Below, piece after piece: positions 53,146 through 61,326 of a DNA stretch of 61,326 nucleotides. A model generated the notes under the pieces. The model had not been told where the DNA came from and searched no databases. It saw only the letters and a list, made by a program, of their open reading frames with translations. The DNA lies in NCBI GenBank assembly GCA_017544285.1, contig JAFYEL010000058.1, positions 1 through 61,326 on the forward strand. Direction: 5' to 3'. Position numbers and translations under genes: made by a program. Position 1 is the stretch's first letter. The number at the start of each line of letters is the position of its first letter. The stretch is from Lachnospiraceae bacterium. GTDB lineage: Bacteria; Bacillota; Clostridia; Lachnospirales; Lachnospiraceae.

Positions 53146-54789
53146 ATGAAGATATTGGTAGTGATCCCCGCCAGGGGAGGTTCAAAGAGAATACCCAGGA
53201 AAAACGTCAGGATCATGTGCGGAAGACCCCTGATCCTCTATTCCTTAGACAACGCAAAGTCGCTGATGGACAGCTATGATACCGATATAGCCGTCTCCAC
53301 AGACGATGAGGAGGTCAGAAACATCGCCTCCAAGAGGGAGGGAGTGACGGTCCTTATGCGAAGCGAGGAGCTTGCAAGGGACAGCGTGACCCTGGACCCG
53401 GTGATCTATGATGCCCTGGTGAGAATGGAAGAGGCAAAGCAGTGCCGTTACGACCTGGTGATCACCATGCAGGCCACTTCCCCCACTCTCTGTGCCGGCA
53501 CCGTCAGAGAGGCCATAGAGTCCTTTATAAAGCAGGATCTTGACACGATGATATCGGTCGTTAACCGAACCCATCTCTCCTGGAAAGAGGAGAATGGCAG
53601 GATAGTAAAGAACTATGAGAAGCGCCTGAATTCCCAGGAGCTTCCCAAGAATTTCCAGGAGACCGGCGGCTTTCTTATGGCAAAGCGCTGTGTTGTCACG
53701 AAGGATACCAGGATAGGTGAAAAGGTAGGGGTTTTTGAGATCCCTTCCAAAGAGGCCGTAGACATAGATACCGAGGAGGACTGGATAGTAGCCAGGGCCA
53801 TTCTGGAGAGAAAGAGGATCCTTTTCAGAACCGTGGGCCAGCAGAAGCTGGGCATGGGTCACATCTACCGCTGCCTCACTCTGGCGTACAAGCTCATAGG
53901 CCATGAGCTTCTCTTTGTCACCGACAGCGAGAGTGAGATGGGTATCAAAAAACTGGAGGAATCCTTCTTCCCCATGAAGGTGGTATCCGACATGGAGGAA
54001 TATGAGCAGGTCCTTAAGGATTATGATCCCGACATAGTTGTAAACGACATCCTTGACACGGATGAGCAGTATATGAAGCTTGTGAAGAAGTACGCCCAAA
54101 GGGTGGTGAACTTCGAGGACGAGGGAAGCGGAGCCATTCTGGCGGATGCGGTGATAAACGCCCTCTACGAGCATAATTCGAAAAAGAATACGAACGTTTA
54201 CGAAGGCTTCAGATATTTCTGTATAAGAGATGAATTCCTTGAGGAGCCCCCCAGGGAGTTCTCCGAAAAGGTTGGAAATATCATGGTGATCTTCGGCGGC
54301 GCGGATCCCGCGGACCTGACGGGTAAGCTCTACGGCATCTGCAGGCAGCTCCACCGGGTGAACCCCGAGGTGGAATTCCATTTCATCACCGGTTTTGCCT
54401 ACGGGCGCAAGGATGAAGTGGTGTCCCTGCCCGATGAAAACATTTTCGTACACCATGATGTCAAAAGGGTTTCCGAATATATGGGCAAGGCGGATCTTGC
54501 CATAACCTCACAGGGCCGTACCATTTATGAGCTGGCCAGCATGGGGGTTCCCGCCGTGGTAATGGCACAGAATCCCCGGGAGGCGGAGCATGTCTTTGCG
54601 GGTATACAGAACGGCTTCATAAATCTGGGGCTGGGTGAAAGGGTAGATGATGTTACTGTCATAAAGACCGTGCAGTGGCTTATGGACACCCCCAATGTAC
54701 GCCGTGAAATGAGACAGCTTCAGCTTTCAAAGGAATTTGCGAAGGGACAGGAGAGAGTGCTGGGGCTCATTCTGGGTAACGAGAGATGA
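53146..54789 (+). CDS. Fusion of cytidylyltransferase (NeuA/PseF-like) and PseG-like UDP-sugar hydrolase
   Basis: This 547-residue two-domain enzyme serves nonulosonic (sialic acid-like) sugar synthesis. Residues 1-225 form a CMP-sugar synthetase: VVIPARGGSKRIPRKN is the nucleotide-binding start, with DAL, MQATSPTL and a DTEEDW metal-binding segment. Residues about 228-540 are PseG-like: GQQKLGMGHIYRCLTLA, IMVIFGGADPADLTG and ITSQGRTIYELASMGVP. PseG removes UDP from 2,4-diacetamido-trideoxy-altrose. So the product may be CMP-pseudaminic acid or a relative. The start at 53146 has AAAGGA; an in-frame GTG at 53125 is less likely. No pseB, pseC, pseH or pseI is in the window. Confidence 0.83.
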   Translation: MKILVVIPARGGSKRIPRKNVRIMCGRPLILYSLDNAKSLMDSYDTDIAVSTDDEEVRNIASKREGVTVLMRSEELARDSVTLDPVIYDALVRMEEAKQCRYDLVITMQATSPTLCAGTVREAIESFIKQDLDTMISVVNRTHLSWKEENGRIVKNYEKRLNSQELPKNFQETGGFLMAKRCVVTKDTRIGEKVGVFEIPSKEAVDIDTEEDWIVARAILERKRILFRTVGQQKLGMGHIYRCLTLAYKLIGHELLFVTDSESEMGIKKLEESFFPMKVVSDMEEYEQVLKDYDPDIVVNDILDTDEQYMKLVKKYAQRVVNFEDEGSGAILADAVINALYEHNSKKNTNVYEGFRYFCIRDEFLEEPPREFSEKVGNIMVIFGGADPADLTGKLYGICRQLHRVNPEVEFHFITGFAYGRKDEVVSLPDENIFVHHDVKRVSEYMGKADLAITSQGRTIYELASMGVPAVVMAQNPREAEHVFAGIQNGFINLGLGERVDDVTVIKTVQWLMDTPNVRREMRQLQLSKEFAKGQERVLGLILGNER

Positions 54790-56003
54790 AGATAAAGGAC
54801 AGTATAAGAGTTTTTTTCATTAATGTGACCTGCGGCTACGGCAGCACAGGCAGGATCGTAACCGGCCTCTACGAAATGCTGGAGGACCAGGACATAACCT
54901 GTATGGCAGCCTACGGCAGGGGTGTGGCCCCGGAGGGGTATGACACCTACCGCATAGGCACCGAGATGGATGTCAACATCCACGGTGTTCTCAGCAGGAT
55001 CACCGACAGACAGGGATTTTATTCCACCCGGGCAACCCATGAGCTTGTGAGCGTCATAAAGAGGTTCGACCCGGATGTGATCCATCTCCACAACATTCAC
55101 GGATATTACCTGAATGTGGAGGTGCTCTTCGACTACCTTAAGACCAGCGGGAAAAAAGTGATATGGACCCTCCATGACTGCTGGAGCTTTACCGGGCACT
55201 GCACCCATTTCGAATTCATAGGCTGCAATAAGTGGCAGACCGGCTGCGGAAGCTGCGAGCAGCTCAGGGAATACCCCAAATCCATACTGGCCGATGCCAC
55301 CAAGCGCAATCTGGAGCAAAAGAAACGCCTGTTTTCAAATGTTCCGGGGATGCAGCTTGTGACACCCTCGGAGTGGCTTGCTGGAAAGGTTTCCCAGTCC
55401 TTTATGTCGGCCTATCCCATCACCGTCATACCCACCGGGATCGACCTTTACACCTTCCAGCCCACCCCCTCCAAGCTCCGCGAAAAATACGGCCTTGAGG
55501 ATAAATTCGTGATCCTGGGAGCGGCAAATCCATGGAGGGACAGGAAGGGCCTTGAGGATTTCAAGAAGCTCTCAAGGGTAATTTCCGACAGATACAAGAT
55601 AGTAATGGTGGGGCTGAAGAGCCGTCAGGCGGCACAGCTTCCCCCTGAAATAATAGCCCTGGGGCGCACCGATTCCACCCAGGAGATGGCAAAGTGGTAT
55701 ACGGCGGCGGACGCATACGTGAACCTCACCCTTGAGGACACCTTCCCCACCACAAACATCGAGGCCCTGGCCTGCGGTACCCCCGTCATCACCTACAGGT
55801 CCGGCGGCAGTCCCGAGAGCTTAACCCCGGAGTGCGGAATAGCCGTGCCCCGCAGCAATATGGAAGCGGTTGTGGCCGCGCTTGATACCCTGAGGGCCGA
55901 TCCCGTAGATCCTCAGGCCTGTGTGGACAGAGCTTCCCTTTACGGCGGAAACGAGCGCTTTAACGAATATTTTGAGAAGGTCTATGAAAAGATTCTGTAC
56001 TAA
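54786..56003 (+). CDS. Glycosyltransferase family 4
   Basis: This 405-residue GT-B enzyme begins VFFINVTCGYGSTGRIV and contains LHNIHGYYLN and WTLHDCWSFTGHC, with GC-rich Cys clusters (GCNKWQTGCGSC). That segment resembles a subgroup of GT4 that carries a Cys-rich insert. The C-terminal donor domain has GAANPWRDRKGLEDF and LTLEDTFPTTNIEALACGTPVITYRSGG (Glu motif). The role is addition of one sugar of the repeat unit. The start overlaps the previous stop by 4 bases. Confidence 0.87.
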   Translation: MKIKDSIRVFFINVTCGYGSTGRIVTGLYEMLEDQDITCMAAYGRGVAPEGYDTYRIGTEMDVNIHGVLSRITDRQGFYSTRATHELVSVIKRFDPDVIHLHNIHGYYLNVEVLFDYLKTSGKKVIWTLHDCWSFTGHCTHFEFIGCNKWQTGCGSCEQLREYPKSILADATKRNLEQKKRLFSNVPGMQLVTPSEWLAGKVSQSFMSAYPITVIPTGIDLYTFQPTPSKLREKYGLEDKFVILGAANPWRDRKGLEDFKKLSRVISDRYKIVMVGLKSRQAAQLPPEIIALGRTDSTQEMAKWYTAADAYVNLTLEDTFPTTNIEALACGTPVITYRSGGSPESLTPECGIAVPRSNMEAVVAALDTLRADPVDPQACVDRASLYGGNERFNEYFEKVYEKILY

Positions 56004-57333
56004 ATTTCAGAATTCCATACTCCTGGCGCTGACCGCCATACTTTATCTGGGCTGCTACGCGGTTTTCTTTGGGCTGCTCGGAATCGAAAACAAACAGCTC
56101 CTGGTGCTGTCCAGGACCTCGGTTGTCATCACCTTTTCCTGGATCATAATCACCTATCTGCTGACGGCGATCTACGGAAAATTCGATGTGGGCGTCAGAA
56201 AATCCAGGCCCATCATCATCTCTCTTTCTCTGACCACGCTGATGAACGACGTGGCTGCCTATCTTCTGCTCAACATAATGAACCGCAACGAAGACAATAA
56301 CAAGACCTTTAAGATCGAGTTCGCCGGGGTCTTTGTCTGCATAATGATCATCCAGCTTCTCTGGATCGCCCTTCTGACCTACGCAGGGAACGGTTTTTAC
56401 TTTATGATCAACGAGCCCCTGCGCACCCTTGTGATCGTCAGGGAGAAGGGGGATGAGGAAAGGCTCCGCAGGATCATAGGGGTTTTCCACCGCAGATACA
56501 GCATAGCCGGAGTTATGGGCTATGAGGACGAGGGCATAGACGAGGCCATAAACAACTGTCAGGCCGTGTTCCTCTACGATCTTCCTGTGCCCGAGCGCAC
56601 CAGACTGGTTAACGAGTGCTATCGCAAGCGAAAGAGCATATATTTCAATCCCGAGATATCGGATATCCTGGTACATTCCTCCCGTCAGTCCATGTTTGAC
56701 GACACCTCCTTCCTGGTTTGCGAGGAGAGGGCCATGAGCTTTGAGCAGCGGATAATCAAACGGCTCATGGACATAGGAGTGTCCGCCCTCGCCCTGATAA
56801 TAACCTCGCCAATTTTCCTTATAGCGGCCATCGCCATAAAGGCGGGGGACAAGGGACCGGTGTTCTTCAGGCAGGACAGGGCCACCCTGAGGGGGCGCAC
56901 CTTCAGGATATTCAAATTCCGCACCATGAGGGTGGATTCGGGTAACCGGTCGGTAACAAAAAATGACGACAGGATCACCCCGGTGGGTAAGGTTCTGAGG
57001 AAATACAGACTTGACGAGCTGCCCCAGTTCATAAACATCTTAAGGGGAGAGATGTCCCTGGTGGGCCCCCGTCCCGAGATGCTGGAGAATGTGGAAGAGT
57101 ACACAAAGGAGCTTCCGGAATTCGGCTACAGGCTGAGGATGAAGGCAGGTCTCACGGGCTACGCCCAGATAATGGGAAAATATAACACCTCGTCCAGAGA
57201 CAAGTTGATACTGGATCTTTACTATATTGAAAACTTCAGCATTTTCAAAGATATACAGCTGTTATTTCAAACCGTCCTTGTGCTGCTGAAGGCTGAGGAC
57301 TCAACAGAGGGCTTTAAAGGCAGACCGGAATGA
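55984..57333 (+). CDS. Polyprenyl-phosphate sugar-1-phosphate transferase (initiating phosphoglycosyltransferase)
   Basis: This 449-residue enzyme starts repeat-unit synthesis by moving a sugar phosphate to undecaprenyl phosphate. It has four TM helices in residues 10-150, a Rossmann-like CoA-binding region (about 155-245) and the conserved bacterial sugar transferase domain: KRLMDIGVSALALIITSPIF, FRQDRATLRGRTFRIFKFRTM, KVLRKYRLDELPQFINILRG and SLVGPRPEMLENVEEY. All catalytic Asp-Glu (DE in LDELPQ) residues are present. The start at 55984 overlaps the GT4 gene by 20 bases and begins the first TM helix. The sugar (GlcNAc, galactose, bacillosamine type) cannot be assigned. Confidence 0.9.
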   Translation: MKRFCTKFQNSILLALTAILYLGCYAVFFGLLGIENKQLLVLSRTSVVITFSWIIITYLLTAIYGKFDVGVRKSRPIIISLSLTTLMNDVAAYLLLNIMNRNEDNNKTFKIEFAGVFVCIMIIQLLWIALLTYAGNGFYFMINEPLRTLVIVREKGDEERLRRIIGVFHRRYSIAGVMGYEDEGIDEAINNCQAVFLYDLPVPERTRLVNECYRKRKSIYFNPEISDILVHSSRQSMFDDTSFLVCEERAMSFEQRIIKRLMDIGVSALALIITSPIFLIAAIAIKAGDKGPVFFRQDRATLRGRTFRIFKFRTMRVDSGNRSVTKNDDRITPVGKVLRKYRLDELPQFINILRGEMSLVGPRPEMLENVEEYTKELPEFGYRLRMKAGLTGYAQIMGKYNTSSRDKLILDLYYIENFSIFKDIQLLFQTVLVLLKAEDSTEGFKGRPE

Positions 57334-58544
57334 GGATATTATTTGTAACCCAGTTTTTTTATCCGGAAAATTTCAGAATAAACGATCTGGCGAGATACCT
57401 GGCAGCTGCCGGTCATGAGGTAACGGTGCTGACGGGGCTGCCCAACTATCCCGGCGGCAGCTTTTTTGACGGCTACACCAGGAAGGGCCCCTACAAGGAA
57501 AAGATGGACGGGGTCAACATCCGCAGGGTATTTGTGATCCCCAGGAAAAAGGGAGGCCTGTGGCTTTCCCTCAACTACCTCAGCTTTGTTCTCTTCGGAT
57601 GTCTTGAGGCTTCTGCAATGGAGCCTTCGGACTACGATGTTATCTATGCCTTCGGCACGTCTCCCATAACCCAGGCCCTGCCGGCGCTGGTGTTGAAAAA
57701 GATGGGAGGGGTTCCCGTGATCCTCAATGTCCAGGATCTCTGGCCCGACAATGTGGAGGCCATAACCGGAGTAAAGAATCCGGTGACCACCGGACTTTTG
57801 GACATGCTGGTGGATTTTATATATAACAGATGTGATTTAGTGCTGGGAACCTCCAGGAGCTTCGTAAAGGCCATTAAGTCCAGATGCGGACTGAAGGAGA
57901 AGCGCAAGGTGGTATTCTGGCCACAGTACGCCACTGTGGAAAGAAGCAGTGAAGAAAGGCGCGATATACTGCCGGAGGGATATTTCCATATAGTATTCAC
58001 CGGCAATGTTGGGCAGGGTCAGGGACTTGACACCCTTATCCGCGCCGCAGCCCTCCTTAAGGAAGAGTATGAGGGCAGGCTTGTTTTTGATATTGTAGGG
58101 GACGGCAGGGCAAGAGCCGACCTGATGAGTGAAACAAAAAAAGCCGGCCTGGAGGATATGATCCGTTTCCACGGAAGCTTTCCCGAGGAAGAGATTCCCG
58201 GCATCTTAAATACAGCCGACGCGGCTCTTCTTATATTGAAGGACGACGAGATCTTCAAGAGGACCATACCGGCAAAGCTCCAGACATATCTGAAGTGCGG
58301 AGCTCCCGTGGTGGGCTGCGTATGCGGTGAGTCACGGCAGCTCATTGAGAAATACGGAGTCGGGGTATGCGCCAAAGGTATGGGTGCAAAGCAGCTGGCT
58401 GCTGCGGTGAGGGAGGTAATGTCCCTTGAAAGGCCGCAGCTTGAAGAAATGGGAGAGCGCGGAGCGCGTCTTTCCGATGAAATGTTTGACCGGGATACCC
58501 TGATAGAGCGTCTCCTCAGGTATATGGAGATATTGGCCGGATGA
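57330..58544 (+). CDS. Glycosyltransferase family 4, WbuB-like
   Basis: This 404-residue GT-B enzyme has FVTQFFYPENFRINDLARYLA, TGLPNYPGG and LNVQDLWPDN, typical of WbuB-type enzymes (E. coli WbuB transfers N-acetyl-L-fucosamine). The donor domain has FTGNVGQGQGLDTLIRA and VVGCVCGESRQLIEKYGVG. Transfer of an amino-deoxy sugar is a reasonable guess from that family. It overlaps the preceding gene by 4 bases and the next by 4. Confidence 0.86.
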   Translation: MRILFVTQFFYPENFRINDLARYLAAAGHEVTVLTGLPNYPGGSFFDGYTRKGPYKEKMDGVNIRRVFVIPRKKGGLWLSLNYLSFVLFGCLEASAMEPSDYDVIYAFGTSPITQALPALVLKKMGGVPVILNVQDLWPDNVEAITGVKNPVTTGLLDMLVDFIYNRCDLVLGTSRSFVKAIKSRCGLKEKRKVVFWPQYATVERSSEERRDILPEGYFHIVFTGNVGQGQGLDTLIRAAALLKEEYEGRLVFDIVGDGRARADLMSETKKAGLEDMIRFHGSFPEEEIPGILNTADAALLILKDDEIFKRTIPAKLQTYLKCGAPVVGCVCGESRQLIEKYGVGVCAKGMGAKQLAAAVREVMSLERPQLEEMGERGARLSDEMFDRDTLIERLLRYMEILAG

Positions 58545-59710
58545 GGATAACTTTTTTTTCCAATTATTTCAATCATCATCAGAAGGCTCTCTGCGATGCG
58601 CTTGACGCCATAGACGGTGTGGATTTCCGCTTTGTGGAGACGGAGCCCATGGAGGCCTTCCGCTCCGGTATGGGCTGGGGTAAGGAGGATACCCCCTCCT
58701 ACGTGCTCAAGGCCCATCTTTCCGATGAAAACAGGGAAAAGGCCATGGAGCTTTCCCTTTCCTCCGACGTTGTGATGATAGGCAGCGCTCCCGAGGAATA
58801 TGTAAGGGAAAGGATAGAGCGGGATCTGCTGACCTTCAGATATACCGAGCGGCCCATGAAGGAGGGATGGATCAAGATGTTCATTCCCCGGCTGGGCCTT
58901 AAGTTTTACCGGCTTCATTACAAAAACAGGCAGAAAAAGCTGTTTCTCCTGGGAGCCAGCGCCTACGCGGCGGCAGATTATGCCATATTGCGCTCCTATC
59001 CCGGGAAATGCCTGAGGTTCGGGTATTTTCCCTCCGGTGAGGAACTCCCGGAAGAGGCCGTGATGGAACAAAAGAGAGGCAGAGCCCCTCTGAAGATACT
59101 GTGGACAGGCAGGTTTCTTAAGCTCAAAAGGGCGGATCTGCTGATAAAAGCCCTTTGGGGCCTGAAGCTGAGAGGCCTGGATTTCACCGCTTCCCTCGTG
59201 GGCGACGGGGAGACAAAGGAAGAATTGACCCAGATGGTCAAAAAGTATTCCCTGGAGGACAGGGTTAGCTTTTCCGGCTTTGTCAGCCCCGATGAAGTCA
59301 GAGCCCTTATGCGGGGGGCTGATATCTATGTTATGACCAGCAATTTCCTTGAGGGCTGGGGTTCCGTGATCTACGAATCCCTGTCAGAGGGCTGCGCGGT
59401 GGTGGCAAGCCACGCCTGTGGCTGTACCAACTGGCTTGTAAAGCCGGGAAAGACGGGGCTGGTGTTTAAAAGCGGTGACGCGGCAAGCCTTGAAGATAAG
59501 CTGGTCCGCTTTGTTACCGACGATGAATTGAGAAGGAACTGCCAGAGGGGGGCCTTTGAGCAGATGAAGAAGCTGTGGAACCCCCGGGTGGCTGCCGAAA
59601 GGCTTGCGGAGTTTTCAAAGGCCGTCATCGATGGCGGAAGGCTCCCGGATTTCGGTGAGGGACCCTTGGGACCTGCGGAGATACTGAAAAATGACTGGTA
59701 CAGGGACTGA
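58541..59710 (+). CDS. Glycosyltransferase family 4
   Basis: This 389-residue GT-B enzyme begins MRITFFSNYFNHHQKALCDAL, seen in a group of GT4 proteins. The C-terminal domain has LWTGRFLKLKRADLLIKA, SLVGDGETKEELT and TSNFLEGWGSVIYESLSEGCAVVASHACG with the nucleotide-binding Glu pair. The sugar is not predictable. It overlaps the neighbours by 4 and 20 bases. Confidence 0.86.
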   Translation: MRITFFSNYFNHHQKALCDALDAIDGVDFRFVETEPMEAFRSGMGWGKEDTPSYVLKAHLSDENREKAMELSLSSDVVMIGSAPEEYVRERIERDLLTFRYTERPMKEGWIKMFIPRLGLKFYRLHYKNRQKKLFLLGASAYAAADYAILRSYPGKCLRFGYFPSGEELPEEAVMEQKRGRAPLKILWTGRFLKLKRADLLIKALWGLKLRGLDFTASLVGDGETKEELTQMVKKYSLEDRVSFSGFVSPDEVRALMRGADIYVMTSNFLEGWGSVIYESLSEGCAVVASHACGCTNWLVKPGKTGLVFKSGDAASLEDKLVRFVTDDELRRNCQRGAFEQMKKLWNPRVAAERLAEFSKAVIDGGRLPDFGEGPLGPAEILKNDWYRD

Positions 59711-60824
59711 ATCAAGGAAAATAGCATATCTTCTGGAATATCCCCTGGATCTTCCCGGCGGAGCCCAGATGTCCACCCAGTCGCTGTGTACCTCCCTCCT
59801 CGGTACAAGGTATGAGCCCCTGGTGGTCTGCCCCCATCTTCTTAAGAAAAAGCCCGGGGACTATCCCTTCAGGGTCGTTACATATGATATGGGAGAGGGC
59901 AGGCTGTCAAACCTTATGAAGCGCAAAAAGGCCTTTAAAAGGATAATAGACAGCGAAAAGCCCGACATAGTCCACATACAGATGCCGGAGTCGCTGATAA
60001 CCTATCATATAGCGGGCATCAGATCGGAAAAGCAGGGGGGACCTGCTCTGATATTTACTGACAGGGGGCTGTATTTCGGATACCGGCCCCATACCATGAT
60101 CCTTATGAAGGCAGCCCTGAAGCGGGCCAGGGTACTTCTCACCACCACCGAATTCAACCGGAGGCTGTGGAAGGAGGGCTCTTCCCTTAAAAGGATCGAA
60201 AAGATATCCAATACCATAAGCGAATCCTTTGATTCTTTTGATCCCCAAAAGCGGAAAAAAACGGCCGGAGAACAGTCGTTCACCATAGGGCTGGCGGGCA
60301 GGATCTGCGAGGAAAAAAACTGGCCCTTCGCCGTAAGGCTCATAGAGATGATGGCTGAAAAGGGGCTTAAATTCAGGGTTTCCCTGGTGCTCTCCGTATT
60401 TGAAAAGGGTGATGATGAAAAGGTCAGATCCATAGTGGAGGGTATATCCGCCGCCATAGGAAAAGAGAACCTGGAATTCCATCAGGACTATACCCAGGAT
60501 GAGATGCAGGAGTACTACTACGGGGTGGATGTATTCATGATGACCTCAAGGTTCGAATCCTTCGGAAAGGCGGCGGTGGAGGCCATGAGCCGCGGCTGCG
60601 CCGTGATATCCACCGATGTGGGAGGGCTCTCCGAGGTGATCGGCAGACCCGAAAACCTCTATACCGAGGACAATGCGGACAGGGCTGTTGACTACATAAG
60701 GCGTGCTTCCACGGACAAAGCCTTTCTTGAGGCGGAACAGCGGTACTTCTACGACAGGTACCGGAGCTGTTTTTCGAGAGAAACCTGCCTGGCAGAGCAC
60801 CTGAAGATATATGATGAGATCTGA
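59691..60824 (+). CDS. Glycosyltransferase family 4
   Basis: This 377-residue GT-B enzyme begins with IAYLLEYPLDLPGGAQ near residue 11 and has DIVHIQMPES, FTIGLAGRICEEKNWPFAVRL and TSRFESFGKAAVEAMSRGCAVISTDVGG. These are acceptor and donor parts of a complete GT4. The start at 59691 lies 20 bases inside the previous gene. It is the fourth GT4 of the second cluster, enough with the initiating enzyme for a five-sugar unit (inference). Confidence 0.87.
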   Translation: MTGTGTESRKIAYLLEYPLDLPGGAQMSTQSLCTSLLGTRYEPLVVCPHLLKKKPGDYPFRVVTYDMGEGRLSNLMKRKKAFKRIIDSEKPDIVHIQMPESLITYHIAGIRSEKQGGPALIFTDRGLYFGYRPHTMILMKAALKRARVLLTTTEFNRRLWKEGSSLKRIEKISNTISESFDSFDPQKRKKTAGEQSFTIGLAGRICEEKNWPFAVRLIEMMAEKGLKFRVSLVLSVFEKGDDEKVRSIVEGISAAIGKENLEFHQDYTQDEMQEYYYGVDVFMMTSRFESFGKAAVEAMSRGCAVISTDVGGLSEVIGRPENLYTEDNADRAVDYIRRASTDKAFLEAEQRYFYDRYRSCFSRETCLAEHLKIYDEI

Positions 60825-61326
60825 AAACAAAAAGGAAAAGCAGGAAGGGTCGGCCTTCGGCGGTTTTCTGCGATACCTCTACGGAAATATAATAGTGCTT
60901 CTTCTGGGCTTTGTGTCCATTCCCCTCATCACCAGGGTGATGTCCAACGAGCAGTACGGCAGGACCGGGATGTTCACCAGTGCGGTGACGGTCATATATA
61001 TTTTTGCCATACTGGGAATGGATCAGGCTTATATCCGCTATTACTACACAAAGGGGATAGACAGAAGGGAGCTGTTGGCAAGGTGCCTTTTTCCCGCCCT
61101 TGGGATCGTTATTTTACTATGTGTTATTTATTGCGCCTTCTCAGTGCCCGCAAACGACTTTCTCTTTGGGGAGCAGGGCAGGGACCTGACGGGGCTTGTA
61201 ATAGCCTATACCATTATTTCCGTATTTGAGAGATTCTTATTTCTAGATATCAGAATGTCTCAAAATGGCAGGTTATATTCTAATTTAAATATTACCTCCA
61301 AGGTGATATATATAATCCTGATTGTA
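60811..61326 (+). CDS. Second polysaccharide flippase, 5' part (runs off the window)
   Basis: The last 172 codons are open to the right edge. After a charged N-terminus (ENKKEKQEG) come hydrophobic segments with NIIVLLLGFVSIPLITRVMS, EQYGRTGMFTSAVTVIYIFA and GMDQAYIRYYY, typical of Wzx-type flippases (polysaccharide biosynthesis proteins). Two starts, ATGATG at 60811 and 60814, overlap the preceding GT4 by 14 bases. From 61100 on, the DNA becomes clearly more AT-rich. The gene product would duplicate the function of the one at 51703, perhaps for another lipid-linked unit. Confidence 0.82.
   Translation, partial: MMRSENKKEKQEGSAFGGFLRYLYGNIIVLLLGFVSIPLITRVMSNEQYGRTGMFTSAVTVIYIFAILGMDQAYIRYYYTKGIDRRELLARCLFPALGIVILLCVIYCAFSVPANDFLFGEQGRDLTGLVIAYTIISVFERFLFLDIRMSQNGRLYSNLNITSKVIYIILIV

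Noticed and set aside
53245-54456. 403-codon minus-strand frame opposite the PseF-PseG fusion
   Set aside because: Shadow frame caused by codon bias; it shows no family motif, while the plus strand reads as two clear enzyme domains.

Overview
The window looks like a chromosomal segment of a Gram-positive anaerobe of the Clostridia, most likely a Lachnospiraceae-type organism. The evidence is a tryptophan T-box leader in front of trp genes, the Firmicute order tig-clpP-clpX-lon-engB, purine-rich GGAGG ribosome binding sites, many start/stop overlaps, Ig-like secreted proteins and large sets of polysaccharide genes. Base composition is moderately GC-rich, with AT-rich pockets inside some glycan genes. 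No rRNA, tRNA, CRISPR array, insertion sequence or phage gene was seen. The genus cannot be fixed from the sequence alone.

Layout. 1-1500 (minus): the 5' part of a phosphopantetheinyl transferase and a secreted Ig-like protein. 1590-5964: mscL, ridA and a two-gene heterodimeric ABC exporter. 5951-12400: a promoter, then five overlapping genes (UDP-glucuronate 4-epimerase, GT-C membrane glycosyltransferase, GT4, polyprenyl-phosphate GT2, lipoprotein L,D-transpeptidase) that look like a wall-glycan decoration cassette. 12401-12913: a gene-free stretch with a candidate structured RNA ending in a strong terminator, then a promoter. 12914-25897: rmlB, rmlA and rmlC, an ABC-2 exporter (wzm and wzt, split by a CotH-like kinase), a methyltransferase-kinase fusion resembling WbdD O-antigen chain terminators, two large GT2 proteins and a small PAP2-like membrane protein. 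25935-30015: an RpiB-type isomerase and a large secreted zinc protease. 30047-34870: T-box-controlled trpDCFBA without trpE or trpG. 34889-37315 (minus): an SGNH/MBOAT acylation pair that appears inserted beside the broken end of an Ig-like gene. 37678-42102: a lipoprotein, a membrane GGDEF protein and a PF10131-type membrane protein. 42140-51716: glycogen phosphorylase, a DJ-1 protein, a CYTH protein, trigger factor, ClpP, ClpX, Lon and EngB. 51667-61326: a second polysaccharide cluster with two Wzx flippases, a PseF-PseG fusion, an initiating sugar-phosphate transferase and four GT4 enzymes, running off the right edge.

How the genes fit together. The window holds two different glycan export systems. 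The left one is ABC-transporter dependent, with a possible terminal cap (methyl and/or phosphate) read by the C-terminal domain of Wzt. The right one is Wzx-dependent, with its own phosphoglycosyltransferase. The left system depends on genes not seen here for the last dTDP-rhamnose step (rmlD). The right one depends on genes outside the window for most of nonulosonic acid synthesis.

The points most worth a second look are the WbdD-like fusion with a Wzt that has an extra domain, the CotH kinase inserted between wzm and wzt, the candidate structured RNA at 12528-12833, and three genes whose -10 boxes sit 6 to 8 bases before the start codon, which predicts leaderless mRNAs.
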